A DNA stretch of 64,000 nt from a virus. The notes under the pieces were generated by a model. The model did not search any database and was not told where the DNA came from. It saw only the letters and a program-made list of their open reading frames with translations. Made by a program: the position numbers and the translations under genes. This document shows positions 37,948-47,254 of this stretch, piece by piece; the first letter of the stretch is position 1, and every line of letters starts with the position of its first letter. Location of the stretch: the IMG/VR virus record IMGVR_UViG_3300020020_000027, positions 1-64,000 of that record. One strand, 5' to 3'.

Positions 37948-39777
37948 TCAGAACGATACATAGACATCGACTTCATTGGCATCCGGGTGTGATCTTGGTC
38001 GTATCCCGATCGAACCGGTACCGTATGTTACCCCAGACTGCTTACTCTTGAGGATCGGGTAACCGTCCGAGGCAAAGGCCATAATCTGCACACTAATTCG
38101 CTTGACATACGTAGTATTACCAGCCACAGTTTTTGGCTTAAGGTATATACAATGCTTGCCAACCAATGGCATCCAACCATGAATATCTGTGCCAGCTACG
38201 CCACCGGATATTTGCCTGGCCAGATCCGTTTCGTTCACCCGATTAACTGTTGGCACGGTCACCCCCACAATCAGCCTGGCAGCATCACTGGATGTAGCTT
38301 GCCCTATTACTTTAGCCTTTACCTTCGACAGTGGCCTCGACGTATTTGTCTCTACTATCTGACCAACTGCTTTAATCTTCTTACTTGATATAGCCTGTGC
38401 AGTGTCTGTTTCAACAACTTGTCCAACTGTGGATGGTGCACCAGGGCTGATAACAGACTGTGCGGTATTCGTTTGTTGTACTTGTCCAACAAGCTTTACC
38501 TTACTCTTGGACACCGTATTTGCTGTGTTGGTATTTACTACTTGACCAATGGTCACAGTCTTGCGTCGAGTTACTACTTGGGCAGTTTCAGTTTCAGTAA
38601 CTTGACCGATAGCTTTAACTTTAAGCTTGGTGAATGCCTGGGCAGTATTGACGTTGGTTATTTGACCAACAGCACGGGTCTTGCGTCGAGTAAATGCCTG
38701 TGCAGTATCAGCGGCAGCAACCTGAGTTACTGTCTTGGTTTTAAGTTCATTTATTGTTTGGGTAGTATTGCTGTTTACTACCTGACCAATAGTCCGGGTC
38801 TTTCTGACTGCAACATTCTGGGCAGTATTAGTCTGAACAACCTGCCCAACAACAATGGTTTGGCCAGTAAGCTCAGTAACTGCATTCGAGGCACTGATCT
38901 CGCTGACTTGCCCAATTGTTCTCGTCTTGCGTCTGGTTACTGCCTGTGCGGTATTAGTCTCGACTATTTGTGTGAATGCTTTGAGCTTACGTTTGGTAAT
39001 AGCTTGCGCGGTATCAGTTGCAGCTATTTGTCCAACAACTTTAGTTTTACGCTTAGTTATAGCTTGTGCTGTATTGGTATTAGTAACTTGGTTTACTGTA
39101 ACATTTATTGGTGCAGCAGCAGCTCCAATAACGGCAATAAGAACTTGAGCTTTGAAGTTGGCCGTCAACAACAATGTGGCAGTACAAGTGCCAGTGGAAC
39201 CGGCAACAGCCTTTTCACCAGTCATCATGGTGAAACCGCCACCACCACCGGCTGTTGCCCAACCATCCATTCGTTCGGTGACGCTGGCAAGAGTAGCGTT
39301 AGCCCAAGTGGAAGTACCCGCAGTAGATGAAACATCTTGACCGGTAGCAAAAGCAGCCATAACTAGGCGGTTAGCACCTGCGGTAGTACCTGCGGCAATG
39401 CTAACTGAAGTATCCGCCACCAGCTCTGTGGTAGGAGTAGCAAAGTCGAATGGCGTTCCAGTAGTAACACAACCACGCAGGATAATCATCCGACCAACCA
39501 TGTGGTCGCCTGCATCGGCTATTGAAGGTGCAGCCTCACTTGCGGTTAATCTACGCCAAAGAACTGTGAGTTTAGTCGGGGCTGTTCCTGTCGAAACATT
39601 GGATTGGGTTGCTTGTGCCCAGTTAGTGGGTGGCGTGACGGTATCACCAGTAGCTGACTCGATGAAAGTAAAAGCTACGTCGTTGAGTATTGCAGTGTAT
39701 CCACCGGGATAAGCGGGGGTAATGCCAGCAGCACCGCTAGTGACAGCACCTACACCAACTACCGTTGGCATTGCCAT
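37948..39777 (-). CDS. Repeat-rich virion protein
   Basis: 609 aa. The N-terminal 230 residues are a Gly/Thr/Ala-rich beta domain. The next about 300 residues hold roughly a dozen units of about 24 aa built on GQVxxTNTAQxxxxRKTR. The C-terminal 80 residues are a separate beta domain (ending EVDVYVSF). Repeats suggest a fibrous surface protein. The same QTN-A-x-T motif ends the protein at 43422-43952, so the two may interact. Confidence 0.65.
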   Translation of the reverse strand: MAMPTVVGVGAVTSGAAGITPAYPGGYTAILNDVAFTFIESATGDTVTPPTNWAQATQSNVSTGTAPTKLTVLWRRLTASEAAPSIADAGDHMVGRMIILRGCVTTGTPFDFATPTTELVADTSVSIAAGTTAGANRLVMAAFATGQDVSSTAGTSTWANATLASVTERMDGWATAGGGGGFTMMTGEKAVAGSTGTCTATLLLTANFKAQVLIAVIGAAAAPINVTVNQVTNTNTAQAITKRKTKVVGQIAATDTAQAITKRKLKAFTQIVETNTAQAVTRRKTRTIGQVSEISASNAVTELTGQTIVVGQVVQTNTAQNVAVRKTRTIGQVVNSNTTQTINELKTKTVTQVAAADTAQAFTRRKTRAVGQITNVNTAQAFTKLKVKAIGQVTETETAQVVTRRKTVTIGQVVNTNTANTVSKSKVKLVGQVQQTNTAQSVISPGAPSTVGQVVETDTAQAISSKKIKAVGQIVETNTSRPLSKVKAKVIGQATSSDAARLIVGVTVPTVNRVNETDLARQISGGVAGTDIHGWMPLVGKHCIYLKPKTVAGNTTYVKRISVQIMAFASDGYPILKSKQSGVTYGTGSIGIRPRSHPDANEVDVYVSF

Positions 39778-39799
39778 CTATTACACCCCCCTACCTCCA

Positions 39800-41977
39800 T
39801 TACGCATTGTCTGGAATAAGACCAATAGCTGTCACTTGTGAAATGTCGGTTGCACCAATCACTTTCGAGGCCACAGTATTTGCCGCTACGTACTGGGTAC
39901 CATCTACTCCATCAATGGTATAAGTGAGTGTGGCCCCACGGGTTCCAGATGGCGTGGTGACTAAAATACTGACCATTGACTGAGCCAGTGTGTCTTGATA
40001 GACATATGCACTGAATGCTCCACCCTCAATTTCCAATGCACTGTATGCTACAGCTAGTTGAGTAGCAAGTTCTGCTAGCGCCCACTGTATACCGACGTCA
40101 GGTGTAGCATCACCCGCGTTACCAAACTCAATCGCCAATGCATCAAGCTTGGCTTGAGTAACCACATAAGGACCGCTACCGCTACCCCTAAGCGTTCGGC
40201 ACATCCAACGGTAAGTCGTGGTGTCAAATCCAGCATCAATGGCGTCGCCACCCATGGGATTAATCGTCACGCCATCATTGGCCTGAACTTGAAGGGATGC
40301 TGCTGAAGTACTTGCTGCCCAACCCAACGAATACATCCGAATACCTCGCCCGATGACATTATTTGTCGCCATGGCATAAGTTTCCATCGGAATTTTACAC
40401 AAGTTGCTGGCATTGACAGTAATTTGCGCAACACCATCGGCAGAAGCACCAATCACTGGAGGTATTTCATCCACTGCGCTGATAGCACCAGCCGAAGTAA
40501 ATGCTACCAACGTGCCACCGTTGCTGGTGTAAACGTTGAAGTTGGCACTAGTTCCGGTAGTTGTGGCAGTTCCGGCAGAATCTGGTCGCAACGGTCTGAT
40601 GTTAACCAGACCCATTGGGAAACCCTTGCGGGCACTTGAAAAGAAAACATCGTCGTAATAGACGGTAGCCGTAGTACTTGTCTGCCAACCTAGTCTAAAT
40701 CTAGTGACTTCGCCAGCAGACATGCCTGTATTAGTAGCTTGCGTTTGCGTTACTGGTAGTGTAGCGTCCAAACTGTCATAGTCAACTTGCCAATCACATA
40801 TGTGTGTGGTGGTACGTGGATCATAAAGCAATTCGATGCCGATCCACTTATTGAAAGCGACTACCGCATTGGATACTACTTCAGTTCCCGTGCCGACTTT
40901 TACCCCAATTTTCTGGGTAGCCGTACGATACCAAACCTTAACGCTGTTTGCTGCTATGCTGACTACCTCAACGGAAGCTAGCTCTACGTCCACTCCTGGC
41001 AGAGCGCCATCGAAATAAATAGCAAATGAGGGATTAGCTGCCAGCGGCGATCCGAAGCCTCCATCGAGGTTTTTGTCAAACCCATCAATCCAGGTAACAC
41101 TTTCGGCAGCTGCACTGGAGGTGAGCTTAAGACTATAGGTCCCAGAGCGTTTAAAGGTAGAAACTACTTCAGGTGTACCCACCACCTCATCGAAGACAGG
41201 AAGATCACCAGCCGAACCAATTTGCGTCAAGGTGGTAGGCGTGCCGAATTCAAATCCGCACATCGCTCGGGCAATGGGAGCATATTTTCCTGTTGCGCTA
41301 TAGAGGACGATCATAATGCTGTCGGTGGGAGATGATGGAGAAATGCTCGCCGTCACATTGAGTGGCGCAATTGACTGATAAGCTCTAACGGACACGGACA
41401 TCCGAATGCCCCTAGTACCATTCGTCCGTGAGGGTGAAGCTATTTCTTGCCAGTTATCAGTATGCCCATTGATATCAGGAATGGCTCCGGCAGCAGCAGA
41501 AGCCGAATGTAAGGCAATACCCAAAGCCTCGTATGAACCAGAGTCAGCCGAGGTTAGAGTTTGGGAGGCTACCAAAGAATAGACTGAAGACTCTTGGTAA
41601 GTCATGCTGACCCCAGCCAGTCCAGTGGTATCGGCATAAATTTCAAAGTCGACACTCTCTAGCTCAAGTGCCACCCACACCACTTGCTGCGGACCATTAA
41701 CGGTTACCGTAAGAGTCCAAGGAGATTCAACACCAACATTGACCTTAGTGAAGACGAAAGGGTTCTGCCATGAATCCGAGCTTGCAAATCCTGTTTTTTC
41801 GAATCCAGTAATGTCAAGGTCAGTGGGAGTACCATCGCTCGACCCAGTGGCAGTACCAGAGGCAAGTATCACCACCATATTTCCGGCAGTAGTACTTGCA
41901 GGCAATGATACTGATCCACTGGAGCCAGAAAAGTTACCGTTATTAATTTGAATAATACTATCTTGAGACAGCGGCAT
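39800..41977 (-). CDS. Large virion protein with lectin-like domains
   Basis: 725 aa, almost wholly beta-rich, low in charge. Residues about 240-460 look like a LamG/concanavalin-type sandwich (FDGALPGVDVELASVEVVS, then FRLGWQTST and VYYDDVFFSS). The N-terminus resembles other actinophage head/tail accessory proteins. Likely a carbohydrate-binding decoration or tail protein. Confidence 0.6.
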   Translation of the reverse strand: MPLSQDSIIQINNGNFSGSSGSVSLPASTTAGNMVVILASGTATGSSDGTPTDLDITGFEKTGFASSDSWQNPFVFTKVNVGVESPWTLTVTVNGPQQVVWVALELESVDFEIYADTTGLAGVSMTYQESSVYSLVASQTLTSADSGSYEALGIALHSASAAAGAIPDINGHTDNWQEIASPSRTNGTRGIRMSVSVRAYQSIAPLNVTASISPSSPTDSIMIVLYSATGKYAPIARAMCGFEFGTPTTLTQIGSAGDLPVFDEVVGTPEVVSTFKRSGTYSLKLTSSAAAESVTWIDGFDKNLDGGFGSPLAANPSFAIYFDGALPGVDVELASVEVVSIAANSVKVWYRTATQKIGVKVGTGTEVVSNAVVAFNKWIGIELLYDPRTTTHICDWQVDYDSLDATLPVTQTQATNTGMSAGEVTRFRLGWQTSTTATVYYDDVFFSSARKGFPMGLVNIRPLRPDSAGTATTTGTSANFNVYTSNGGTLVAFTSAGAISAVDEIPPVIGASADGVAQITVNASNLCKIPMETYAMATNNVIGRGIRMYSLGWAASTSAASLQVQANDGVTINPMGGDAIDAGFDTTTYRWMCRTLRGSGSGPYVVTQAKLDALAIEFGNAGDATPDVGIQWALAELATQLAVAYSALEIEGGAFSAYVYQDTLAQSMVSILVTTPSGTRGATLTYTIDGVDGTQYVAANTVASKVIGATDISQVTAIGLIPDNA

Positions 41978-41986
41978 TGTCGCTCC

Positions 41987-42463
41987 CTACGAAGCTCGAT
42001 AGAACCCACCCACGGCAATCTGTGCCGTTATGTCAGAACCATCCGGAGTCACGACAAAGTCATGCAATGTCATCGGAATTATGTTGGCGTCAGTACCAGC
42101 AGCAGAATCAGAGTCATAAGCAGTAACAAAATCGTTCCAGCCGTCACCTGCCACAACTGCGGTCCACGTCTGATCTGGAATGTCGACATCTGTCCGGTCG
42201 TTGGTATCATCAACGGTAACGGTTATTCCGCCAGTGGCGTTGTCCAGAACTTTACGGGCATAACCAGAGTTGGTCACTTCGTTGGTGGTTCCAGCCACAA
42301 GTGCGGTAACTGTGTCCACATCAATCAAAGTGGCGTCGGCCTCGATTCCCGCTGTTGCCAAAATCAAAATAACGAAAACCGAGTTAGCCGGATCGTTGGC
42401 GTTGACCCGGCTACCAAACTCAGCCACACGACCTTTGGCTATGTTAAAAACTATATTGGGCAT
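41987..42463 (-). CDS. Virion structural protein (hypothetical)
   Basis: 158 aa, acidic, with the run VFVILILATAGIEADATL typical of a family found just before such surface proteins in actinophages. No catalytic motif. Start ATG next to a 1-nt gap from the upstream gene. Confidence 0.55.
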   Translation of the reverse strand: MPNIVFNIAKGRVAEFGSRVNANDPANSVFVILILATAGIEADATLIDVDTVTALVAGTTNEVTNSGYARKVLDNATGGITVTVDDTNDRTDVDIPDQTWTAVVAGDGWNDFVTAYDSDSAAGTDANIIPMTLHDFVVTPDGSDITAQIAVGGFYRAS

Positions 42464-42964
42464 TTATTGACTCCCAACCGTACATATTACAAACACACCA
42501 ACATCAAAAGTTGGAGCTGGAAGCGATCCCAAGTAACCATAGGTTACTTTCCAACCCACAGGAACTCCACTGTCCAGTAGAGGTTGTGATTCTTTCAAAA
42601 AGAACTGATTTGGATCATCCACTTGCAAGTCAGCCCCACCACCGGTAGCAAAGAGCCCAGACGAACAAGTCTTTTGTGCTACAAGCGAATACTTATTCGA
42701 TTCAGTTACTGAAAACTGGACTACTTCACTGAATTGTTGGGTGCGCGGATACTGTTGCCAATTTAATGACGTGTATCCATTAGGACAAGACTCCGATGAG
42801 TCTATGACTATCAATTCGCCTTTATTTGGATGAGAATTTTTGTAGCATCCGTTAATCGATCCATTAGTTCCTGGAATTGATGCCCAAGCAAAAGTCCCAA
42901 CAGCTAGTGCAGAAAGTACACTAGATAAAATTATAACTGAACTTCTCTTTAAGCCTTTAACCAT
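42464..42964 (-). CDS. Secreted protein with host-like domain
   Basis: 166 aa from the ATG at 42964. Signal peptide (residues about 5-28, ending WASIP), then GTNGSINGCYKN and IDSSESCPNGYTSLNW, a pattern common in secreted actinobacterial proteins. Four Cys probably form disulfides. Unusual inside the tail module; perhaps a moron gene taken from a host. Confidence 0.55.
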   Translation of the reverse strand: MVKGLKRSSVIILSSVLSALAVGTFAWASIPGTNGSINGCYKNSHPNKGELIVIDSSESCPNGYTSLNWQQYPRTQQFSEVVQFSVTESNKYSLVAQKTCSSGLFATGGGADLQVDDPNQFFLKESQPLLDSGVPVGWKVTYGYLGSLPAPTFDVGVFVICTVGSQ

Positions 42965-43415
42965 GGACATTCACCAGCTCAAGCTCAAAGCACCAGTCCA
43001 CTTCCCACTTACCTTCGGTTGTTTGGGTTTTGTCTGGTTGCTTGGTGACTTTGTACATGAAGTCTTTCTTCACCCAAGAGCCATCGTCATCTTCCAACAC
43101 GTGAAAAACAACTTCGTCTGCCTGGTGGAAAGTATGAGTGGTTGACCAAGGATTGGTTTCCGGACCGCCAGGACGATGCACGGTACGGTGATTCACCCAC
43201 GTTGCCCATCCCTCGGTGACGGCATTAGCCACATAATCCATGCTGATTTTATCTTTAGTGGGTGCCTTGTTCTCGAAACTCACTCCAAGAAGTGGCCAAG
43301 ACTTTGGTTGATTATCCAATGGGTCAACCAAAATACGCTCACCAGTCATGGAATCATAACGAGTGATTCGATTCGACCCATCACTATAATCAGCTAATTT
43401 TCTGAAAGTGAACAT
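42957..43415 (-). CDS. Hypothetical protein of structural module
   Basis: 152 aa, polar, rich in Trp, His, Asp; MFTFRKLADYSDGSNRITRY start. Overlaps the secreted-protein gene by 8 nt. Not recognised. Confidence 0.5.
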   Translation of the reverse strand: MFTFRKLADYSDGSNRITRYDSMTGERILVDPLDNQPKSWPLLGVSFENKAPTKDKISMDYVANAVTEGWATWVNHRTVHRPGGPETNPWSTTHTFHQADEVVFHVLEDDDGSWVKKDFMYKVTKQPDKTQTTEGKWEVDWCFELELVNVHG

Positions 43416-43421
43416 CCAAGC

Positions 43422-43952
43422 TCACGTCCTCTTGAAATAAGCATTAGTTTGCTTGGCTGTCGTAGCTTTTGCTATATTCGTCTGAGTTACTTTTGTGCTG
43501 CGATTCCTAAAACTAACGGCGTTATTCGCAGCTGGCAATGCACCAAGCGGAGTGACTGCACCAGTATCTATGTACGAGTTAGTTGGTGCGGTAATTGTCG
43601 CAATAAACAATTCCGTTCCACCCGTACGACCATAGACTTTCCACGCGGTAGCAGTAGGAAACGAAGCCAAACCAGTAGCAAAGCTAATGGTATTCGACCC
43701 AGTAACACCTGAAGCCACCACTCCAGTCTTAGCCGTGGCAACTGGTGGAGACTCCACACCATTTACTACCACCGACACTTTGTAGGAATACGTAGCCGCA
43801 GCCAAGGTTCCACCGGTCAGTGATGGAGTGACAGAAAAATCACCCGCTGCGGGCGCACCACCCTGCACGCCAGTAACTACTACATCGGTAGTTTCCCCGG
43901 CCGCATTACGATACGTGACTGTATGAAACAGTTTCGAAGTCTTATTAGACAT
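43422..43952 (-). CDS. Ig/FN3-like virion protein
   Basis: 176 aa from the ATG overlapping the tail-tube stop (TGATG). A fibronectin-like core (SYKVSVVVNGVESPP) with YxVYGRTGG, then a basic tail with QTNIAK and KQTNAYF that echoes the repeats of the 609-aa protein. Likely attaches to tube or capsid. Confidence 0.6.
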   Translation of the reverse strand: MSNKTSKLFHTVTYRNAAGETTDVVVTGVQGGAPAAGDFSVTPSLTGGTLAAATYSYKVSVVVNGVESPPVATAKTGVVASGVTGSNTISFATGLASFPTATAWKVYGRTGGTELFIATITAPTNSYIDTGAVTPLGALPAANNAVSFRNRSTKVTQTNIAKATTAKQTNAYFKRT

Positions 43953-45223
43953 CACACCACCTGCGCAATATTCTCTTGAGTACCAACTTCAATCGTGTAC
44001 GAGTTACCACTTGCATCGATAACGTTCATATACTCGATTGATGCTCGCACCAAGTCGCCCTGACCAGAAAGACCTACTTCGTAGGTGTTCTTCACTGACA
44101 CTGGAGCATTAACCTGGACGTAATTGGTAGCCGACTTCTCTCCCCGAATAAAAATAAGCTGAGCAGTAAGTGCCTTAAACGCATCAAACTCAGTACGGTT
44201 AAAGAAGTCACGCTCCATGGTAATGGTGCACTCACGCTCACCAAATTTTACATACTGAGCGCCACGACCAGTATCTTTCAGTCGGAACTGAGGCTCAGCA
44301 TTGTCATTGACCATGAACTCGAACGTGTCGGTATCAAATACCTGCGTTCCAGCAATATTGACTTCATATTGTCCGGCACCAAACGGAACCGTGGTGGGGT
44401 AAACCGGGCTTGGTAGTGATTGAACAGATTCGTCACTACCAATAATACTCATGTTGAACATGAGCAAGCCATCACTGGGAGTGATGGTAAATGAGCTAAG
44501 CACACAACCTCTATAACCGAAAACTATTCCATTTCGCACTACCGTCAACGAGAGCGATAAAACCGGGGTAGCGTTGGGCGTCGGGTCAAAAACGTAGACC
44601 TTGTCAGTAGTGCCTGTCTTTGTGGCCGAGACCCGCGACGCGAGGAGAAAGTAAATTATTACATCCTCAAGTGCTTCCATTTCAATGTCGCCATTGACAT
44701 GAACGTTACCCGGAACGGCACCAAGTACATCGACACTTTGTCTGATTGGACGACGCCAAACAGTTGCCTGATCGAACTTCAATGATTCCGAGTTGAACGG
44801 GAAGAACTTGGTCGGGGCAGTGTATGAGCCGTAATTAAGTGCACTATTGAAGGTAGGCAATGCACCCGATGGAGCACCTGGTGAAGTGTCTATATCCGTT
44901 ATCACCAAGCCAACGGTTTTGTACAGCAATTCTGTACCAGTACCACCACCGGCTGCGGTCTTGTAAAGCTTATAACCAGTGGCACCTGTGACTGCCGCCC
45001 ACGACACGGTCACAGTACTGGTGGCACCAGTGGTAATGATGGTTTGCTCATTGCTCCGCAGCGTTTGACCGGCTGCGTTTATTGCGGTTACAGCATAAAT
45101 ATATGTACCGGCAGTAATAGTTCCGCCGGAGGCAGCGGTAGCCAAAGCAGATTGCACAGGTGGCGGCAAAACCTCAATGGCCAGACCCATGAATCCGCCG
45201 CCACCAATACCAGGTTGGGTCAT
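43952..45223 (-). CDS. Major tail tube protein with N-terminal Ig-like domain
   Basis: 423 aa. Residues about 25-130 form an Ig/FN3-like domain (YIYAVTAINAAGQTL). The remainder, with LKFDQATVWRRPIRQSVDV and TITPSDGLLMFNMS, matches long tail tube proteins of actinophages. Position between tail terminator and chaperone genes supports it. Confidence 0.72.
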   Translation of the reverse strand: MTQPGIGGGGFMGLAIEVLPPPVQSALATAASGGTITAGTYIYAVTAINAAGQTLRSNEQTIITTGATSTVTVSWAAVTGATGYKLYKTAAGGGTGTELLYKTVGLVITDIDTSPGAPSGALPTFNSALNYGSYTAPTKFFPFNSESLKFDQATVWRRPIRQSVDVLGAVPGNVHVNGDIEMEALEDVIIYFLLASRVSATKTGTTDKVYVFDPTPNATPVLSLSLTVVRNGIVFGYRGCVLSSFTITPSDGLLMFNMSIIGSDESVQSLPSPVYPTTVPFGAGQYEVNIAGTQVFDTDTFEFMVNDNAEPQFRLKDTGRGAQYVKFGERECTITMERDFFNRTEFDAFKALTAQLIFIRGEKSATNYVQVNAPVSVKNTYEVGLSGQGDLVRASIEYMNVIDASGNSYTIEVGTQENIAQVV

Positions 45224-45236
45224 AGTTTAGCGCCTC

Positions 45237-45446
45237 CTATATTTTTAGTTCCTCATCGTCTTCAAGGACGTGCAGAACCAAATTAACGCCAGCAGGAATT
45301 CCTATTTCACCGAACTTACACCGACGCTTAGCTTCTATCCGCACCATCTTGAAGTCGTCAATTATCAAAGGCTTTTTAGGTCCAACCAAGCCGAAATCTG
45401 GAATGGTTCCAACTTGGTCTGAGGTAATTACCGCAAAAAGCTGCAT
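45237..45446 (-). CDS. Small structural-module protein
   Basis: 69 aa, beta-rich, no Cys beyond one. Between tube and tail terminator genes. Function unknown. Confidence 0.5.
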   Translation of the reverse strand: MQLFAVITSDQVGTIPDFGLVGPKKPLIIDDFKMVRIEAKRRCKFGEIGIPAGVNLVLHVLEDDEELKI

Positions 45447-45453
45447 ATCTCAC

Positions 45454-45906
45454 CTACGGTATATCTGTTAGGTTAGTCTTGCTTTGTCCAACAAACGTCA
45501 ATTGGGTAGCTCTAAACATTGATCCAGACCTGTACCTAAAGCCTGGATCCCACGATTCAACAAATCCGTGGATAATGTTCCCACCCATTTCCGTGTCTTG
45601 ATGCAAAAAATGTTCAATTGTTTCGGCTAGTACATCAGTTTCTAATGACTTCGTTCCTTCATCGCCTACGGTGTTGTTATATATGGTGACTAACACGGTC
45701 ATACGATTTCTTGTCCCTGCTCCAGGAAACGCCACGCGCTGTAATGCCCGGTCTTTACGACCAGCCATTACCACGACAGTTTTGCCTGGAGGAAGCTCGT
45801 TCTGTTCGCCATATAAAACATTATCAACACCTAAAACCACTTTATTGGTATTAATTTGACTCAATATGTACTGAGCTAGAACGGTGGTTTTGTCCGTGTG
45901 GGGCAT
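45454..45906 (-). CDS. Tail terminator-like protein
   Basis: 150 aa. VVVMAGRKDRALQ and VLVTIYNN near the centre with the size and position of siphovirus tail terminators (gpU/gp17-like), which cap the tube. Confidence 0.6.
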   Translation of the reverse strand: MPHTDKTTVLAQYILSQINTNKVVLGVDNVLYGEQNELPPGKTVVVMAGRKDRALQRVAFPGAGTRNRMTVLVTIYNNTVGDEGTKSLETDVLAETIEHFLHQDTEMGGNIIHGFVESWDPGFRYRSGSMFRATQLTFVGQSKTNLTDIP

Positions 45907-45914
45907 GCCACCTC

Positions 45915-46472
45915 CTAGAATTCTTTATGCTCGAACGGCCAAAAGTCTTTTTTACTAGTCACTTGACGAATCCATGAATCAAATATAACTACGATATGCT
46001 CAATGTCTTTTTCTTGAAGCAAGGCAAATTGTCGTCTGGGCACATGCTTGGTTCCTTGCTGATGATATTTGGCATATGGAATTATCTTATCTAACGCTTC
46101 CATATCAGCCGAGTCGCGAGTAATTCTCCATATATGACGGGACTGAGCAGAATCTGATAGTCTTTCAGTCACACCAAGCAAGGGATAAATTACGTAAGAA
46201 TAAGACATTCCAGACTTAAGCTTTTTGTTTAATGTTTCAAAGGTAAGTGGTGGCCAGGCAGGACGGCCCATAACGTCGAAATTAACTGCTATTGAATTCA
46301 TAATAACAATTCTTACTGACTGGGTCAGCGGCCAGGTCATATCACCAAACTGTCTGGCCATTCTAAAAGTACTAGTTTTCAGCAAATCTGCATTTATTAG
46401 GAATGGTTTAATATCAATTTCTATCGGAAAGTTTGGGATACGAAATCCCGAACCGGCCATGATAGTAGGCAT
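45915..46472 (-). CDS. Head-tail joining protein (gpG/HK97 gp10-like)
   Basis: 185 aa. YAKYHQQGTKHVPRRQFALL matches the end motif (HQxGT..P.R.F) of phage virion morphogenesis proteins. Overlaps the next upstream gene by 1 nt. Confidence 0.7.
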   Translation of the reverse strand: MPTIMAGSGFRIPNFPIEIDIKPFLINADLLKTSTFRMARQFGDMTWPLTQSVRIVIMNSIAVNFDVMGRPAWPPLTFETLNKKLKSGMSYSYVIYPLLGVTERLSDSAQSRHIWRITRDSADMEALDKIIPYAKYHQQGTKHVPRRQFALLQEKDIEHIVVIFDSWIRQVTSKKDFWPFEHKEF

Positions 46473-46921
46473 CAGAACCTACTTCCCAAACTAAAATATG
46501 GTCCACCCAGCGACGGATCAGCCGGAGTCGGCTCCTGCGCAGAACTGGCATCATTCGGATAATAACTGGATACATCAAAACTAGGCACGGGCACTTCAGG
46601 GATGACAATTGTTCTCTCTAAAAGTGCCATTACTACGGCGTCGGCATTATCACATAGTCGCTTGGCATAGTCATTACCTTCATCTTGATTCTCACTGTAG
46701 AATCGATCCATTATCCATGATGCATAATATTTAGAAATAATCGTACGAATTAGTTTAGGTGTATTTCCACTAGTGGTCCAACCGGATACATTATACACCA
46801 CTGAAATTTTAGCTAGTGTTTCTTCTTCTAAATGGGCAAGGAGTTCAGTGTCAATGCTGGCAAGGGTAAGCTTGACTGGGTCAAGCCACCCTTGAATCTC
46901 AGGTAACGTCACCCTTGCCAC
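46472..46921 (-). CDS. Head-tail connector protein
   Basis: 149 aa; helical N-terminal half (DTELLAHLEEETLAKIS, IISKYYASWIMDRFYSEN) of the gp6-like connector type, Pro/Ser-rich C-terminus. Confidence 0.6.
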   Translation of the reverse strand: MARVTLPEIQGWLDPVKLTLASIDTELLAHLEEETLAKISVVYNVSGWTTSGNTPKLIRTIISKYYASWIMDRFYSENQDEGNDYAKRLCDNADAVVMALLERTIVIPEVPVPSFDVSSYYPNDASSAQEPTPADPSLGGPYFSLGSRF

Positions 46922-46928
46922 AATTTAC

Positions 46929-47240
46929 CTACTTCTTGTCCTTAGTTTGTCCAAGCGCAGCTTCTTTGGCCGCTGCTTCCTCTTTAGCTGCCGCAGCTTC
47001 TTTCTTTGCTAAAGCCTCTTTTTCCTTCTCGGTCAACTCAGCGGTCTCGCGCTCAAAGTCGTCCATTGTTGGCTCTGTCTCTTCCTGCTTTGGCTTGCTG
47101 TCCTCAATCTTCACCGCTCCCCGCTCGTAGAGCCGGGTAAGTTGCTCTTTAGTGAACTGCTTAGGATCAATCACATCACCGGTCTTAATCAGCTCGGTGT
47201 TGTGGTTGATATCCATTGCTGCCACAACTCGCTTAGCCAT
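46929..47240 (-). CDS. Head-module protein with Ala/Lys/Glu coiled coil
   Basis: 103 aa. Short N-terminal domain (DINHNTELIKTGDVID), then a charged Ala/Glu/Lys helix. Common between capsid and connectors in actinophages; function unknown. Confidence 0.6.
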   Translation of the reverse strand: MAKRVVAAMDINHNTELIKTGDVIDPKQFTKEQLTRLYERGAVKIEDSKPKQEETEPTMDDFERETAELTEKEKEALAKKEAAAAKEEAAAKEAALGQTKDKK

Positions 47241-47254
47241 AAAACAACCTCACA

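Noticed and set aside
38419-39330. 303-aa plus-strand frame opposite the repeat protein
   Set aside because: Its Cys/Tyr/Leu repeats are the antisense reflection of the true 24-aa repeats.
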